The notes: a model not told the origin generated them from the letters alone. 64,000 nt of DNA from Noviherbaspirillum suwonense (GCF_900182955.1 NZ_FXUL01000001.1:62001-126000); one strand, 5' to 3'. Positions 44,265 to 53,916 are shown, counted from the first letter of the stretch. Program-made: numbers and translations.

Positions 44265-46139
44265 CTATTGCCCGCGCAGGAACAGCCGGTCCAGCTCGGC
44301 CAGGCCCAGCTGCACCCAGGTCGGACGGCCATGGTTGCACTGGTCGGCGCGTTCGGTCGCTTCCATCTGGCGCAGCAGCGCATTCATTTCCGGGACGGTG
44401 AGCATGCGGTTGGCCCGCACCGCGGTATGGCAGGCCAGCGTGCCCAGCAGCTCGTTGCGGCGCTCGACCAGCAGGCGCGAGCCGCCGTATTCGCGGACAT
44501 CGCGCAGCACGTCGCGCGCCAGGCCCTGGGCGTCGGCATTTTTCAGCAGCGCCGGGATGGAGCGCACCGCCAGCGTGGTCGGCGACATGACCGCGATGTC
44601 GAAGCCCAGCGTCTGCAGCGTCTCGCGGTTTTCCTCGGCGGCACCGACTTCCACCGGGTCGGCGAAAAACGTGACGGGGATCAGCAGCGGCTGCACCTGC
44701 ACCGCGTCCTCGTCCAGCGCCTGCTTGAACTGCTCGTAAAGGATGCGCTCGTGCGCCGCATGCATGTCGACCAGCACCAGGCCGGCGGCGTTCTGCGCCA
44801 GCACGAAGACGCCGTGCAGCTGCGCCAGCGCGAAGCCGAGCGGGAATTCCTGCGACTGCGCATCCGCGGCCGGTGGGGCGGCGACGTAGGGCGCGTCCGG
44901 CTCGCGGACCTGGCTGTCCGCCGCGGCGTCGGACTGCTGGCGCAAGCCGTCGAACAGCGCGCCGTAACTGGCTGTCGACTGCGTCACGCCGCCGGTGTCC
45001 TGCTGGCCGAAGCGCGGCGTGAACTGGGCGCCGAAACTGGCCTGCTGCGGCGGCGGCCGCTGCCACGAGGAAGCGGACAGGGCGCCGCCCAGCGTGGCCG
45101 CGGGCTGCGGCGCCGGCACCGTGCCGGCCGCGGTGGCGGACGTCTTGCCCAGCGTGCGGCTGATTGCGTGGAACACGAACTGGTGCACCGCGCGGCTGTC
45201 GCGGAAGCGCACCTCGATCTTGGACGGATGCACGTTCACGTCGACCAGCGTCGGGTCCAGGTCCAGCCGCAGCACATAGGACGGATAACGGTCGCCATGC
45301 AGCACATCCTGGTAGGCGGCGCGCACCGCGTGGGTCAGCAGCTTGTCGCGCACGAAGCGGCCGTTGACGTAGAAGTACTGCGCATCGGCGCGCAGCCTGG
45401 CCGCGGTCGGCAAGCCGGCATATCCGTGGATGCGCAGTTCGCCGCTGGCTTCCTCCAGCGCCAGCCTGGCCTGGGCGAAGCCCTCGCCCAGCAGTTGCGC
45501 GCTGCGCTTGTCCATCTCGCAGGCGGTCCAGTGCTCGACCGTGCGGCCGTTATGGGTCAGGGTGAAGCCGACGTCGGGACGGGCCAGCGCGATGCGCCTG
45601 ACCACTTCGGCGCAATGACCGTACTCGGTCTGGTCCGACTTCAGGAACTTGCGGCGCGCCGGCGTATTGAAGTACAGGTCCTGCACGTCGACCGTGGTGC
45701 CGACCGCGCCGGAGGCGGGCGACGGCTGCATCGCGCCGGGACCGATCTCCCACGCATGCGGCGCGTCGGCGGTGCGCGAGGTCAGCGTCAGCTGGGCCAC
45801 CGACGCGATGGACGCCAGCGCCTCGCCCCGGAAGCCCAGCGACATCACGCTTTCCAGGTCGGTCAGCGTGGCGATCTTCGATGTCGCATGGCGGGCCAGC
45901 GCCAGCGGCAGTTCTTCCGGCGGAATGCCGCGGCCGTTGTCGCAGACGGCGATGCGCTTGACCCCGCCCTGGTCGAGCCGGATGGTGACCTGGGTGGCGC
46001 CGGCGTCGAGCGCGTTTTCCAGCAGTTCCTTGACCACCGCGGCCGGCCGTTCGATGACCTCGCCGGCGGCGATCTGGGAAATGAGCTGGTCGGACAAGGG
46101 CTGGATGGCGCGGCGCGCCGGCTGGAAGGGAGCATTCAT
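44265..46139 (-). CDS. mutL: DNA mismatch repair protein MutL
   Basis: Mismatch-repair ATPase linking MutS recognition to strand incision. The 624-residue product has the N-terminal GHKL ATPase (KELLENALDAGATQ, DNGRGI, TSKI, GFRGEALASIASV). The C-terminal dimerisation domain retains a nuclease-type motif as DMHAAHERILYE (D-M-H-A-x2-E-x4-E). I start at the ATG at 46139 (MNAPFQPAR). A TATAAT lies only about 8 bases upstream of it on the - strand, which may mean a very short leader; an in-frame ATG at 46166 is the alternative. Confidence 0.95.
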   Translation of the reverse strand: MNAPFQPARRAIQPLSDQLISQIAAGEVIERPAAVVKELLENALDAGATQVTIRLDQGGVKRIAVCDNGRGIPPEELPLALARHATSKIATLTDLESVMSLGFRGEALASIASVAQLTLTSRTADAPHAWEIGPGAMQPSPASGAVGTTVDVQDLYFNTPARRKFLKSDQTEYGHCAEVVRRIALARPDVGFTLTHNGRTVEHWTACEMDKRSAQLLGEGFAQARLALEEASGELRIHGYAGLPTAARLRADAQYFYVNGRFVRDKLLTHAVRAAYQDVLHGDRYPSYVLRLDLDPTLVDVNVHPSKIEVRFRDSRAVHQFVFHAISRTLGKTSATAAGTVPAPQPAATLGGALSASSWQRPPPQQASFGAQFTPRFGQQDTGGVTQSTASYGALFDGLRQQSDAAADSQVREPDAPYVAAPPAADAQSQEFPLGFALAQLHGVFVLAQNAAGLVLVDMHAAHERILYEQFKQALDEDAVQVQPLLIPVTFFADPVEVGAAEENRETLQTLGFDIAVMSPTTLAVRSIPALLKNADAQGLARDVLRDVREYGGSRLLVERRNELLGTLACHTAVRANRMLTVPEMNALLRQMEATERADQCNHGRPTWVQLGLAELDRLFLRGQ

Positions 46140-46273
46140 GCATCGATTATAGCGTCCTACCTGCATGAAGTTTGCGCGCAGTCGTCCGCTGAACGACCGT
46201 CAAAACGGGTCATTTTGACAAGCAGTGGTGTATGATTCCGCGGCACTTTACGCACTCGAACTAAGGGGAAACA

Positions 46274-46918
46274 ATGGATTTCATGCAATTTGTCGACATG
46301 ATCCTGCACGTGGACAAGTCACTCGGCAGGGTAATCGCCGAATACGGCCAGATGGTCTATGCAGTGCTGTCGGCCATCGTGTTCGCCGAAACCGGCCTGG
46401 TGATATTTCCCTTCCTTCCTGGCGACACGCTGCTGTTCATCGCCGGTGCGTTTGCCGCGACCGGCGAGCTGAATTACTGGGTGCTGGTCGGCCTGCTGGT
46501 GTTCGCGGCCGTGGCCGGCAACACCGTCAACTACATGATAGGCGCGGCGATCGGGCAGAAGGTCTTTACCCACGACTACCGCTGGCTGGACAAGAAGGCG
46601 CTGCAGAAGACCCATGCCTTCTACGAGAACCACGGCGGCAAGACCATCATCCTGGCGCGCTTCGTGCCCGTGGTCCGCACCTTCGCGCCATTCGTCGCCG
46701 GCGTGTCCGGCATGAGCGTGGCGAAATTCCAGTTCTTCAACATCACCGGCGCGCTGATATGGGTGGTCGGACTGGTCACCGCCGGCTATTTCTTCGGCAA
46801 CATCCCGGTGATCCGCGACCACCTGACAGTGATCGTGCTGGTCGGCGTCGGCGCGGCGGCGATCCCGGTGGCACTGGGCGCGCTGTACAAGTTTTACCAG
46901 CGGTTCGCACGCAGCTGA
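46274..46918 (+). CDS. DedA-family membrane protein
   Basis: A 214-residue inner-membrane protein of the DedA/VTT family, members of which are now linked to undecaprenyl-phosphate or phospholipid translocation and membrane homeostasis. Motifs include FAETGLVIFPFLPGDTLLFIAGAFAA (residues 38-63) and the E...GG-K-I-L-ARFVPVVRTFAPFVAGVSGM segment near 118-145. There are about five hydrophobic segments. AAGGGGAAACA precedes the ATG. Exact substrate not determinable. Confidence 0.92.
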   Translation: MDFMQFVDMILHVDKSLGRVIAEYGQMVYAVLSAIVFAETGLVIFPFLPGDTLLFIAGAFAATGELNYWVLVGLLVFAAVAGNTVNYMIGAAIGQKVFTHDYRWLDKKALQKTHAFYENHGGKTIILARFVPVVRTFAPFVAGVSGMSVAKFQFFNITGALIWVVGLVTAGYFFGNIPVIRDHLTVIVLVGVGAAAIPVALGALYKFYQRFARS

Positions 46919-46925
46919 TAAAACT

Positions 46926-46954
46926 GGCGAGGCCGCCGCAGGGCGGGCCTCGCC
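46926..46954. terminator. Hairpin between the converging dedA-like and amiC genes
   Basis: A 9-bp stem GGCGAGGCC (46926-46934) and GGCCTCGCC (46946-46954) with an 11-base loop, placed right after the dedA-like stop. No T-run follows. Confidence 0.5.
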
Positions 46955-46988
46955 GGCCGGCGGCAACGCGCGCCGGCTTTAGCCCAGG

Positions 46989-48332
46989 TCAGGTCAGGCG
47001 ATTCTTCGCCAGCGGCGGATTCTTCGAGAAGTACTTGCGGATGCCGTTCATCAGCGCGTCCGCCATCTGGTTCTGGTAGCCGTCGTCGGTCAGCCGCGCC
47101 TCTTCCTCCGGGTTGGAGATGAAGGCGGTTTCCACCAGGATGCTGGGAATGTCCGGCGCTTTCAGCACCGCGAAGCCGGCCTGTTCGACCGATCCCTTGT
47201 GCAGCTTGTTGATGCCGCCGATCTCGCCGAGCACCGCGCGCGCGAGCTTCATGCTGTCGTTGATCTGCGCGGTGGTCGAGAGGTCGAGCAGCACGCTGGC
47301 CAGTTGATGATCCTGGCCGCGCAGGTTGACGCCGCCGATCAGGTCGGCCGAGTTTTCCTTGTTGGCCAGCCAGCGCGCGGCAGTCGAGCTGGCGCCTTTT
47401 TCCGACAGCGCGAAGACCGACGAGCCGCGCGCGGTCGGCTCGACAAACGCATCCGCATGGATGGACACGAACAGGTCGGCCTGCACCTTGCGCGCCTTCT
47501 GCACCCGCACCTGCAGCGGCACGAAGTAGTCGGCGTCGCGCGTGAGCATCACCCGCATGTTGGGCTGCTGTTCGATGCGCGCCTTGAGCCGCTTGGCGAT
47601 CGCCAGCACCACGTCCTTCTCGCGGCTGCCGGAAGCGCCGATGGCGCCCGGGTCCTCGCCGCCATGGCCGGGGTCGAGCGCGATGGTGATCATCCGGGTG
47701 AGCTTGGGCGGCGGGTCGTCGGGCTGCTCGGATTTCGCGATTTGCGGTTCGCTCGCCCGCGGCTTGGGCTGACGCCTTTCGTCGGTCATCGGCGCGCCGA
47801 ACTCGGGCGGCAATTCCTTGGGCATTTCCTTCATCCAGTCGCCCTTGGCGATCAGCGCGGCGATCGGGTCGGGCGGGTTGACCGGGTACAGGTCGAAGAT
47901 GAGCCGATGCTGGTAGGTTCCGACCGGCGGCAGCACGAACACCTGCGGCCGCACTTCCTCCTTCAGGTCGAACACCAGCCGGACCACGCTCGGCCGGTTC
48001 TGGCCGACACGCACCTGGCGGATGTATGGGTCGTTCGACTGTATCTTGGCCACCAGGCTTTTCAGCGCCGGGTTCAGGTCGATGCCCTCGATGTCGACCA
48101 CCATGCGTTCCGGGTCCTTGACCAGGAAATGGGTCGTCTTCAGGTTGCTGTCGTTTTCCAGCGTGACGCGGGTATATTCCTCTGCAGGCCAGACCCGCAC
48201 GCCGACGATCTGCGTTGCCCGCGCCGGCGTTGCGCCCATCACCGACAGAAGCAACGTGCCGCCCGCCTTGAGCATGACGCGGCGGTTGCGGGAAGTCAGA
48301 GATTGGGAGCGAAGTGCAGGCGTTCGAGGCAT
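46989..48332 (-). CDS. amiC: N-acetylmuramoyl-L-alanine amidase (AmiC-like)
   Basis: A periplasmic zinc amidase that splits the stem peptide from MurNAc, acting in daughter-cell separation. The 447-residue product has a twin-arginine-like signal (SRNRRVMLKAGGTLLLSVMGATPARA), an AMIN localisation domain (about 40-145), a charged/Pro-rich linker, and the Amidase_3 domain from about 212. That domain has ALDPGHGGEDPGA, the Glu in SREKDVVLA, the His in VSIHADAF and the Glu in ILVETAFISN. The N-terminal codons overlap tsaE by 37 bases. Confidence 0.94.
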   Translation of the reverse strand: MPRTPALRSQSLTSRNRRVMLKAGGTLLLSVMGATPARATQIVGVRVWPAEEYTRVTLENDSNLKTTHFLVKDPERMVVDIEGIDLNPALKSLVAKIQSNDPYIRQVRVGQNRPSVVRLVFDLKEEVRPQVFVLPPVGTYQHRLIFDLYPVNPPDPIAALIAKGDWMKEMPKELPPEFGAPMTDERRQPKPRASEPQIAKSEQPDDPPPKLTRMITIALDPGHGGEDPGAIGASGSREKDVVLAIAKRLKARIEQQPNMRVMLTRDADYFVPLQVRVQKARKVQADLFVSIHADAFVEPTARGSSVFALSEKGASSTAARWLANKENSADLIGGVNLRGQDHQLASVLLDLSTTAQINDSMKLARAVLGEIGGINKLHKGSVEQAGFAVLKAPDIPSILVETAFISNPEEEARLTDDGYQNQMADALMNGIRKYFSKNPPLAKNRLT

Positions 48333-48781
48333 AGGGAACCTTGCTGAGACAAGGCCTGCAATTCTACCTTACGCCCCTCGCCATGCACGGTGAGGAAGAC
48401 GTTAATGTCGGGCGGAGGCAACAAGTCGCCAGCCTTTTCCGGCCACTCTATGATGCAGACGGTACGGTGGTTGAAATACTCGCGGAAACCGGCGTCGAGG
48501 AACTCTTCCTCGCTGGCCATCCGGTACAGGTCGAAATGCACGACCTCGACCGGCTGCCCGGACAGCTGCACGGTGTACGGTTCGGCCAGCGTGTAGGTGG
48601 GGCTCTTTACATGGCCGGGGTGGCCGGCCGCATGCAGCAGCGCCCGGGTCAGCGCGGTCTTGCCGGCGCCGAGGTCGCCATGCAGGTAGATGGTCAGGCC
48701 CGGCGCAAGCGCCCGCGACAGCGCCGCGCCCAGCGCCAGCGTGCCGGCTTCATCCTTCAGTTCTGCTTCAAAGTGACGCAT
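48296..48781 (-). CDS. tsaE: tRNA threonylcarbamoyladenosine biosynthesis ATPase TsaE
   Basis: ATPase subunit needed, with TsaB, TsaC and TsaD, for t6A37 formation. TsaD is encoded at 62.5 kb in this window. The 161-residue product has the P-loop HGDLGAGKTALTRALL near residue 35, SPTYTLAEPY, and HFDLYRMASEEEF. It overlaps amiC, the widespread tsaE-amiC arrangement. It diverges from queG with only 39 bases between starts. Confidence 0.95.
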   Translation of the reverse strand: MRHFEAELKDEAGTLALGAALSRALAPGLTIYLHGDLGAGKTALTRALLHAAGHPGHVKSPTYTLAEPYTVQLSGQPVEVVHFDLYRMASEEEFLDAGFREYFNHRTVCIIEWPEKAGDLLPPPDINVFLTVHGEGRKVELQALSQQGSLCLERLHFAPNL

Positions 48782-48820
48782 CTTTTAAAATAGCTGCCTG
48801 TCAGAGAGGGAATAACGATT

Positions 48821-49918
48821 GTGCATGCCGAAACCGTGATCGACCTTGACGTACTCGCCACGGCGATCAAGGCCTGGGGCCGCGAACTCGGTTTTGCCGA
48901 TGTGCGCATCGCCGACGCCGACCTTGCCGCCAGCGAGCCCGGCTTCGAAGCCTGGCTGGCCCAGGGTTTCCATGGCGAGATGGATTATATGGCAGCGCAC
49001 GGCAGCAAGCGCACGCGGCCGGCCGAACTGGTGCCCGGCACCCGGCGCGTGATCGCCGCCCGCATGGATTACCTGCCGCGCGACGCCGGGCCGGACTGGC
49101 GCGACGCCGAACTGGCGCGCCTGGCCGACCCGGGCGCCGCGGTGGTGTCGGTCTATGCCCGCGGCCGCGATTATCACAAGGTGCTGCGCAGCCGGCTGCA
49201 GCAGCTGGCGCAGCGGGTGGAAACGGAAATCGGCCCATTCGGCTATCGCGTGTTCACCGACTCGGCGCCGGTGCTGGAAGTGGCGCTGGCCGACAAGGCC
49301 GGCCTGGGCTGGCGCGGCAAGCATACGCTGCTGCTCAACCGCGACGCCGGTTCGATGTACTTCCTGGGCGAGATCTATACCGACCTGGCGCTGCCGGTCG
49401 ATCCGCCGGTCAGCGCCCACTGCGGCGGCTGCACCGCCTGCATCGCCGCCTGCCCGACCCAGGCCATCCTCGGGCCGCAGCGCATGGATGCGCGGCGCTG
49501 CATTTCCTATCTCACCATCGAACTCAAGGGCAGAATCCCGCTGGAATTGCGGCCGCTGATCGGTAACCGTGTGCTGGGATGCGACGATTGCCAGCTGGTA
49601 TGCCCATGGAACAAGTTTGCGCAGCGCGCCAGCCTGCCGGACTTCGATGTGCGCAACGGCCTGGACAATGCGACGCTGACCGGACTATTCGCATGGACCG
49701 AGCAGGAATTCGACGAGAGGCTGCAGGGCAGCGCGATACGCCGGATCGGCCATGAGCGCTGGCTGCGCAATATCGCTGTCGGGCTGGGAAATGCGGCAGG
49801 CGCGGGCCTGGCGGGCGACGCCGGCATCGTCGCGGCGCTGGACGCGCGCGCGGCGCACCCGTCGCTGCTGGTCCGGGAACACGTGGCATGGGCGCTGGCG
49901 CGCCACGCCGGCGCCTAG
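48821..49918 (+). CDS. queG: Epoxyqueuosine reductase
   Basis: Cobalamin- and Fe-S-dependent reductase for the last step of queuosine synthesis in tRNA. The 365-residue product has the DUF1730 N-terminal region. The first [4Fe-4S] motif is CGGCTACIAACPTQAI near residue 202, and the second set includes CDDCQLVCPWNKF near 252. A C-terminal HEAT-like region follows. The start is GTG at 48821 with AGAGAGGG upstream; the nearby ATG is out of frame. The stop overlaps the convergent transporter gene by 4 bases. Confidence 0.95.
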   Translation: MHAETVIDLDVLATAIKAWGRELGFADVRIADADLAASEPGFEAWLAQGFHGEMDYMAAHGSKRTRPAELVPGTRRVIAARMDYLPRDAGPDWRDAELARLADPGAAVVSVYARGRDYHKVLRSRLQQLAQRVETEIGPFGYRVFTDSAPVLEVALADKAGLGWRGKHTLLLNRDAGSMYFLGEIYTDLALPVDPPVSAHCGGCTACIAACPTQAILGPQRMDARRCISYLTIELKGRIPLELRPLIGNRVLGCDDCQLVCPWNKFAQRASLPDFDVRNGLDNATLTGLFAWTEQEFDERLQGSAIRRIGHERWLRNIAVGLGNAAGAGLAGDAGIVAALDARAAHPSLLVREHVAWALARHAGA

Positions 49919-50805
49919 CGCGCCAGCATCAGCCAGACCGGCAGCGTCGCAATCGACGCCAGCGTGCCCGCCGAAATGATGAAGGCGACCAGCGGCCCGT
50001 TGCCGCCGAGGCGCGCGGCCAGCACGTAGGCGCTGGAGGCGGTGGGCAGGGCGGCGAACGTGACGAGGATCTGCAGCTGCAGCGGCGGCAGCGCGAACCA
50101 GGCGCCGATGAGCAGGGCGATGACCGGCAAGGCCAGCAGCTTGACGGCAATCAGGTAGGCCGACATCCCGCGTCCCTCGGTCAGGCCGGACAGCTTCAGT
50201 CCGGCGCCGACCATGATCAGCCCGAGCGCAATCGACGCATTGCCCATCCGCGACAGCACCACGCCGGCGACTTCCGGCATCGGCAGGCCGGTCAGGTTGA
50301 ACAGCACCCCGCAGGCGGTGGCGATGAGCAGCGGATTCTTGGCCAGTTCCTTGGCCAGGCCGCCGCTCTTGTGCACCAGCGCATGCACGGCGGCCATATT
50401 GCATAGCGGGACGGCGAAGCCGATGATCAGCGCCATCATCGAGGTGCCGGCTTCGCCGCCCAGCCGGAATGCGATCGCCAGCGCCATGTAGGAATTGAAG
50501 CGGAAAGCGGTCTGCACTGCCGACTCGAAGCTCATCGGCCCGACCGGGAACAGCGGCTTGGCCAGCCAGCCAAGCGCAATGCCGGCCGTGACGATGAGCA
50601 GGGCGCCCTGGATCAGCTTGCCGGTGGTGGAAAAGTCGAGCGGCGTGCGCGAGGTCGAATAGAACAGCAGCGCCGGGAACAGCACGAAATACACCATCTT
50701 TTCCAGGCCGGCCCAAAATTCGGCGCCCCAGTTCGTCACGCGTATCAGGATCAGGCCGATCAGGATCAGCGAAAAATCGGGAAGCAGGATGGCGGCGATG
50801 GACAT
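49915..50805 (-). CDS. AEC-family (auxin efflux carrier type) transporter
   Basis: A 296-residue inner-membrane protein with about ten hydrophobic helices in two five-helix halves, typical of the AEC family; bacterial members move dicarboxylates or related organic acids. The start is uncertain: ATG at 50805 (MSIAAILLPDF) or at 50817 (MPAPMS), neither with a good ribosome-binding site. It lies next to the C4-dicarboxylate regulators and shares their strand, so an organic-acid role is tempting but unproven. Confidence 0.85.
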   Translation of the reverse strand: MSIAAILLPDFSLILIGLILIRVTNWGAEFWAGLEKMVYFVLFPALLFYSTSRTPLDFSTTGKLIQGALLIVTAGIALGWLAKPLFPVGPMSFESAVQTAFRFNSYMALAIAFRLGGEAGTSMMALIIGFAVPLCNMAAVHALVHKSGGLAKELAKNPLLIATACGVLFNLTGLPMPEVAGVVLSRMGNASIALGLIMVGAGLKLSGLTEGRGMSAYLIAVKLLALPVIALLIGAWFALPPLQLQILVTFAALPTASSAYVLAARLGGNGPLVAFIISAGTLASIATLPVWLMLAR

Positions 50806-51033
50806 GGGAGCGGGCATGCGGCGAAAGCGACATGTTACCGGATGGAAGCAGACTTGCAGGGAGGTAGGGAAATTATCGGCGGAAACGGCGGGTGCGATCA
50901 GCCGGAAATTCAGCAAACCGCCTCATGGCGCCGGGCGGCTGAAACCCGGCTCCATCCGCTTCATTCCCGTTCGGCGAAGCCGGGACCGCGCAACCGCTGC
51001 GGCCTGGCTTCCGCGTAGAAAAGCCGCGCCGCG

Positions 51034-51624
51034 CTACTTCAGCAGCCGCGCGAGTTCCACGGCGGTCTTCACATTCATCTTGTCGAAGATATGCGCGCGG
51101 TGCACTTCCACCGTGCGCATGCTGATGCCCAGGCAGTCGGCGATCACCTTGTTCATCTTGCCTTCGAGGATCAGGTCCAGCACTTCGCGCTCGCGCGCCG
51201 ACAGCGCCGCCAGCCGCTCGCTGACGGCCGCCGTGGCGCCGGCGTTGCGCGACGCGGCCAGCGCTTCCTCGACCCGGTCCATCAGCGTGTTGTCGTTGAA
51301 CGGCTTCTCGAAAAAGTCGAAGGCGCCGCGCTTGAGCGCGCTGACCGCCATCGGCACGTCGCCATGCCCGGTCAGGAAAATGACCGGCAGCCGCGTGGTC
51401 AGGCCGCGCGCATCCAGCGTCTCGAACAGCGCGATGCCGCTGGTCGCGGGCATGCGGATGTCCAGCAGCAGGCAGTCGCCGCCCGGGTCGAATGCCGGCC
51501 GGCCCTCCAGCGCCTTCATGAAAGCGTCGGCGCTGTCGTATGCCGCGGCCTGAATGCCGCGCGACTGCGCCAGCCAGCAGAGGGCGTCCCGGATTACTTC
51601 TTCATCGTCGACGATATGCAGCAT
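51034..51624 (-). CDS. dctR: FixJ-type response regulator (DctR-like)
   Basis: A 196-residue two-component regulator. The receiver domain has the acidic pair in VDDEEV, the phospho-acceptor Asp55 (CLLLDIRMP), Thr in FLTGHGDVP and Lys in FEKPF. A LuxR-type helix-turn-helix follows (SAREREVLDLILEGKMNKVIADCLGIS, about 140-190). It lies 99 bases after dctS on the same strand. With the adjacent dctPQM genes this matches the Rhodobacter-type DctSR control of C4-dicarboxylate uptake; the gene name rests on that context. Confidence 0.88.
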   Translation of the reverse strand: MLHIVDDEEVIRDALCWLAQSRGIQAAAYDSADAFMKALEGRPAFDPGGDCLLLDIRMPATSGIALFETLDARGLTTRLPVIFLTGHGDVPMAVSALKRGAFDFFEKPFNDNTLMDRVEEALAASRNAGATAAVSERLAALSAREREVLDLILEGKMNKVIADCLGISMRTVEVHRAHIFDKMNVKTAVELARLLK

Positions 51625-51723
51625 GCGGGTTCTTTATGGTGTGCACTGTAGTTTCTTTGTGTAAATTGTTTGCGCCTGCAGTGTAACGACAAATCGATTC
51701 CTGCGGTGTCCCATTGCGACAAG

Positions 51724-53751
51724 CTACGCCGGCGCGGTCTCCGGGCCGTCCGCGGTGCGCGTCATGACCGGCAGCGTGAAGCGGAATATGGTGCCTCCTT
51801 TCGGGTTGTCGCTGTGCGTCAGCGTGCCGCCATGGAATTCGACCACCGTCCGGCAGATATTGAGTCCCATGCCCATGCCTTCGGACTTGGTCGAGAAGAA
51901 CGGCGAGAACAGGCGCTCGGCGACTTCGGCCGGAATGCCGTGGCCGCGGTCGGCGACCGAGACCGCCACCATCGGCGTGTCGCCGCTGTCGTCCAGCACC
52001 GCGGCCACGCGCAGCACGCGGCGCGCCGGCGGCACCAGCTGCATCGACTCGATCGCGTTGCGGGTCAGGTTCAGCAGCACCTGCTCGAGCATCACGCCGT
52101 CGCCGAGGACCTGCGGCAGGCCGGGCGCGCTGCTGATCTGGATCGAGACGAAGAACTGGCGCGCCTGCAGTTCGACCAGCGGCGCCAGGCCGTCGAGCAG
52201 CGTCTTGACGTCGATCGGCAGGCGCGCCGGGTCGCGCTTGCGCACGAACGCATGGACGCTGCGGATGATGTGGCCGGCGCGCTGCGCCTGGGCGCTGGCT
52301 TTCTCCAGCGCCGTCTTCAGCATGCCATGGTCGGCGCCCGATTCGGGCGAGCGCGCCAGCAGGTTCAGCGCGCCGGTGGCATACGACGAAATCGCCGCCA
52401 GCGGCTGGTTCAGCTCGTGCGCCAGCGTGGACGCGAGTTCGCCCATGCTGGCCAGGCGGGCGCTTGCCTGCAGCTTTTCCTGCTGCTGGCGGTTGATGTT
52501 TTCGACCCGCCGCAGGTCGGACACGTCGAGGATGGAGCCCATCCAGCCGGTCTGGCGGCCGCTGTCGTCCATCAGCGGCGCCTCGAACACCAGCACCGGG
52601 AAACGCTCGCCGTCGGCGCGCTGGAAAATGGTCTCGAAGCGGGGCGTGACGCTGCCGGCCAGCACCTTGCTGAATCGTTGCTGGTATTCGTCCATCGCTT
52701 CCGGCGCCCAATAGGGCATCGGCGGCAGCCGGCCCACGATGTCCGACGCCGCCAGCCCGACCATCTGGCAGAACGCCGGGTTGACATAGGTGACGCGGCC
52801 TTCGAGGTCGCGCGCGCGCAGGCCGGTCACCAGCGAGTTTTCCATTGCGGTGCGGAACGACACCTGCTGGCGCAGCGCATCCTCGGCGACCAGCCTGCGG
52901 TTGATGTCGCGCCACAGCGCGGACAGGCTCCACAGCAGGCCGAGCGAAAGCAGGATCACCGAGCCGACCAGCAGGTTGGGCAGCAGCTTCGGCTCGCTCT
53001 TGATGCTGTTTGTGCGCAGCGTGATGGCGACGCCCGGCAGGTCGAGCGCGCGACTGTGGGTGTAGACATTGCGGCCCGGCCCGCCGGACGCGCGCCGGTC
53101 CAGCACGGTGTCGTCGCTGTCGGTCAGCAGGATCTCGTTTTCCTGCGCAAACCACCATGGCACGAGCTGGTCGAGGATGCTGGCGGTGGTGTAGGTGGCA
53201 ACCAGGTCGCCGAGGTACTGGTTGCCGCGCACCAGCGGCACGTGATAGTCCATCGTCACGGTGCCGGTGCTGCCGCGCACCGGCTGCACGTAAAGCGGCA
53301 GCCGCGTCTGGCGCGCCTTTTCCAGCGCCTGGCGCGAGGGCAGCGACAGGTCGGCCAGCGACAGTTCGACGCCGTCGTCGGTGGAAGCGACCTGCCGGCC
53401 CTGCGCGTCCAGCCAGACCACGCGCGCCAGCTCGCGGCTGTTGCGCAGCAGCGCGTCCATCCTGTCATCCCACTTCTTGCCGTCGAGGTAGCCGGACACC
53501 ATGTCGCTGGCCACCAGGCGCAGGCTTTCCTCGTTGCGGCCCAGCTGGAAGCGCACCGTCTGCTCGACCCACAGGGTGTCGGCGATCATCTGCTCCTGGC
53601 GCTCGGTGGACTCCATGCGCTGCGCCTGCCATGGCAGCCATAGCAGCGCGAACAGGAACAGCAGCAGCAGGAAGACCGGCAGCAGCCAGCGCCAGGATTG
53701 TTCGCGGCCGGGGCGGCCGGGCAGCGGAGGGAAGGCGGGAAATCGCATCAT
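51724..53751 (-). CDS. dctS: Membrane sensor histidine kinase (DctS-like)
   Basis: A 675-residue kinase. A membrane segment (about 19-41) is followed by a periplasmic sensor domain (about 45-275), a second membrane segment (about 263-285), a PAS domain (about 300-420), the HisKA domain with His445 in STLAHELNQPLAAI, and a HATPase domain with NLTRNAIESM and ADRGHGIP motifs. It probably senses external dicarboxylate. It is divergent from dctP across 165 bases, the expected control region. Confidence 0.9.
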   Translation of the reverse strand: MMRFPAFPPLPGRPGREQSWRWLLPVFLLLLFLFALLWLPWQAQRMESTERQEQMIADTLWVEQTVRFQLGRNEESLRLVASDMVSGYLDGKKWDDRMDALLRNSRELARVVWLDAQGRQVASTDDGVELSLADLSLPSRQALEKARQTRLPLYVQPVRGSTGTVTMDYHVPLVRGNQYLGDLVATYTTASILDQLVPWWFAQENEILLTDSDDTVLDRRASGGPGRNVYTHSRALDLPGVAITLRTNSIKSEPKLLPNLLVGSVILLSLGLLWSLSALWRDINRRLVAEDALRQQVSFRTAMENSLVTGLRARDLEGRVTYVNPAFCQMVGLAASDIVGRLPPMPYWAPEAMDEYQQRFSKVLAGSVTPRFETIFQRADGERFPVLVFEAPLMDDSGRQTGWMGSILDVSDLRRVENINRQQQEKLQASARLASMGELASTLAHELNQPLAAISSYATGALNLLARSPESGADHGMLKTALEKASAQAQRAGHIIRSVHAFVRKRDPARLPIDVKTLLDGLAPLVELQARQFFVSIQISSAPGLPQVLGDGVMLEQVLLNLTRNAIESMQLVPPARRVLRVAAVLDDSGDTPMVAVSVADRGHGIPAEVAERLFSPFFSTKSEGMGMGLNICRTVVEFHGGTLTHSDNPKGGTIFRFTLPVMTRTADGPETAPA

Positions 53752-53827
53752 GCGGGCCAGGCGCGTATCAGGTGCAGGTCGTCGTTAGCGTCATGCAAGG
53801 CTTTGGCCATTGTGGTTATCCACACTT

Positions 53828-53851
53828 GTGACCAGTGCGTGGCGTGACCAG
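53828..53851. promoter_or_regulatory. Direct repeat in the dctS-dctP divergent promoter region
   Basis: Two copies of GTGACCAG at 53828-53835 and 53844-53851, spaced 16 bases start to start, lie about 65-90 bases upstream of the dctP ATG. Such paired half-sites fit a response-regulator operator, here presumably DctR. This is inference from position only. Confidence 0.4.
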
Positions 53852-53916
53852 AATGTGCTGCCTATTTCAAAAGAACAATAAAAACACATCATTCGTATTG
53901 TCGATCTGGAGAAAAC

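Noticed and set aside
46200-46260. TTGACA upstream of the dedA-like gene as a promoter
   Set aside because: The nearest -10-like sequence (TATGAT) is only 10 bases away, too close for a normal sigma-70 spacer.
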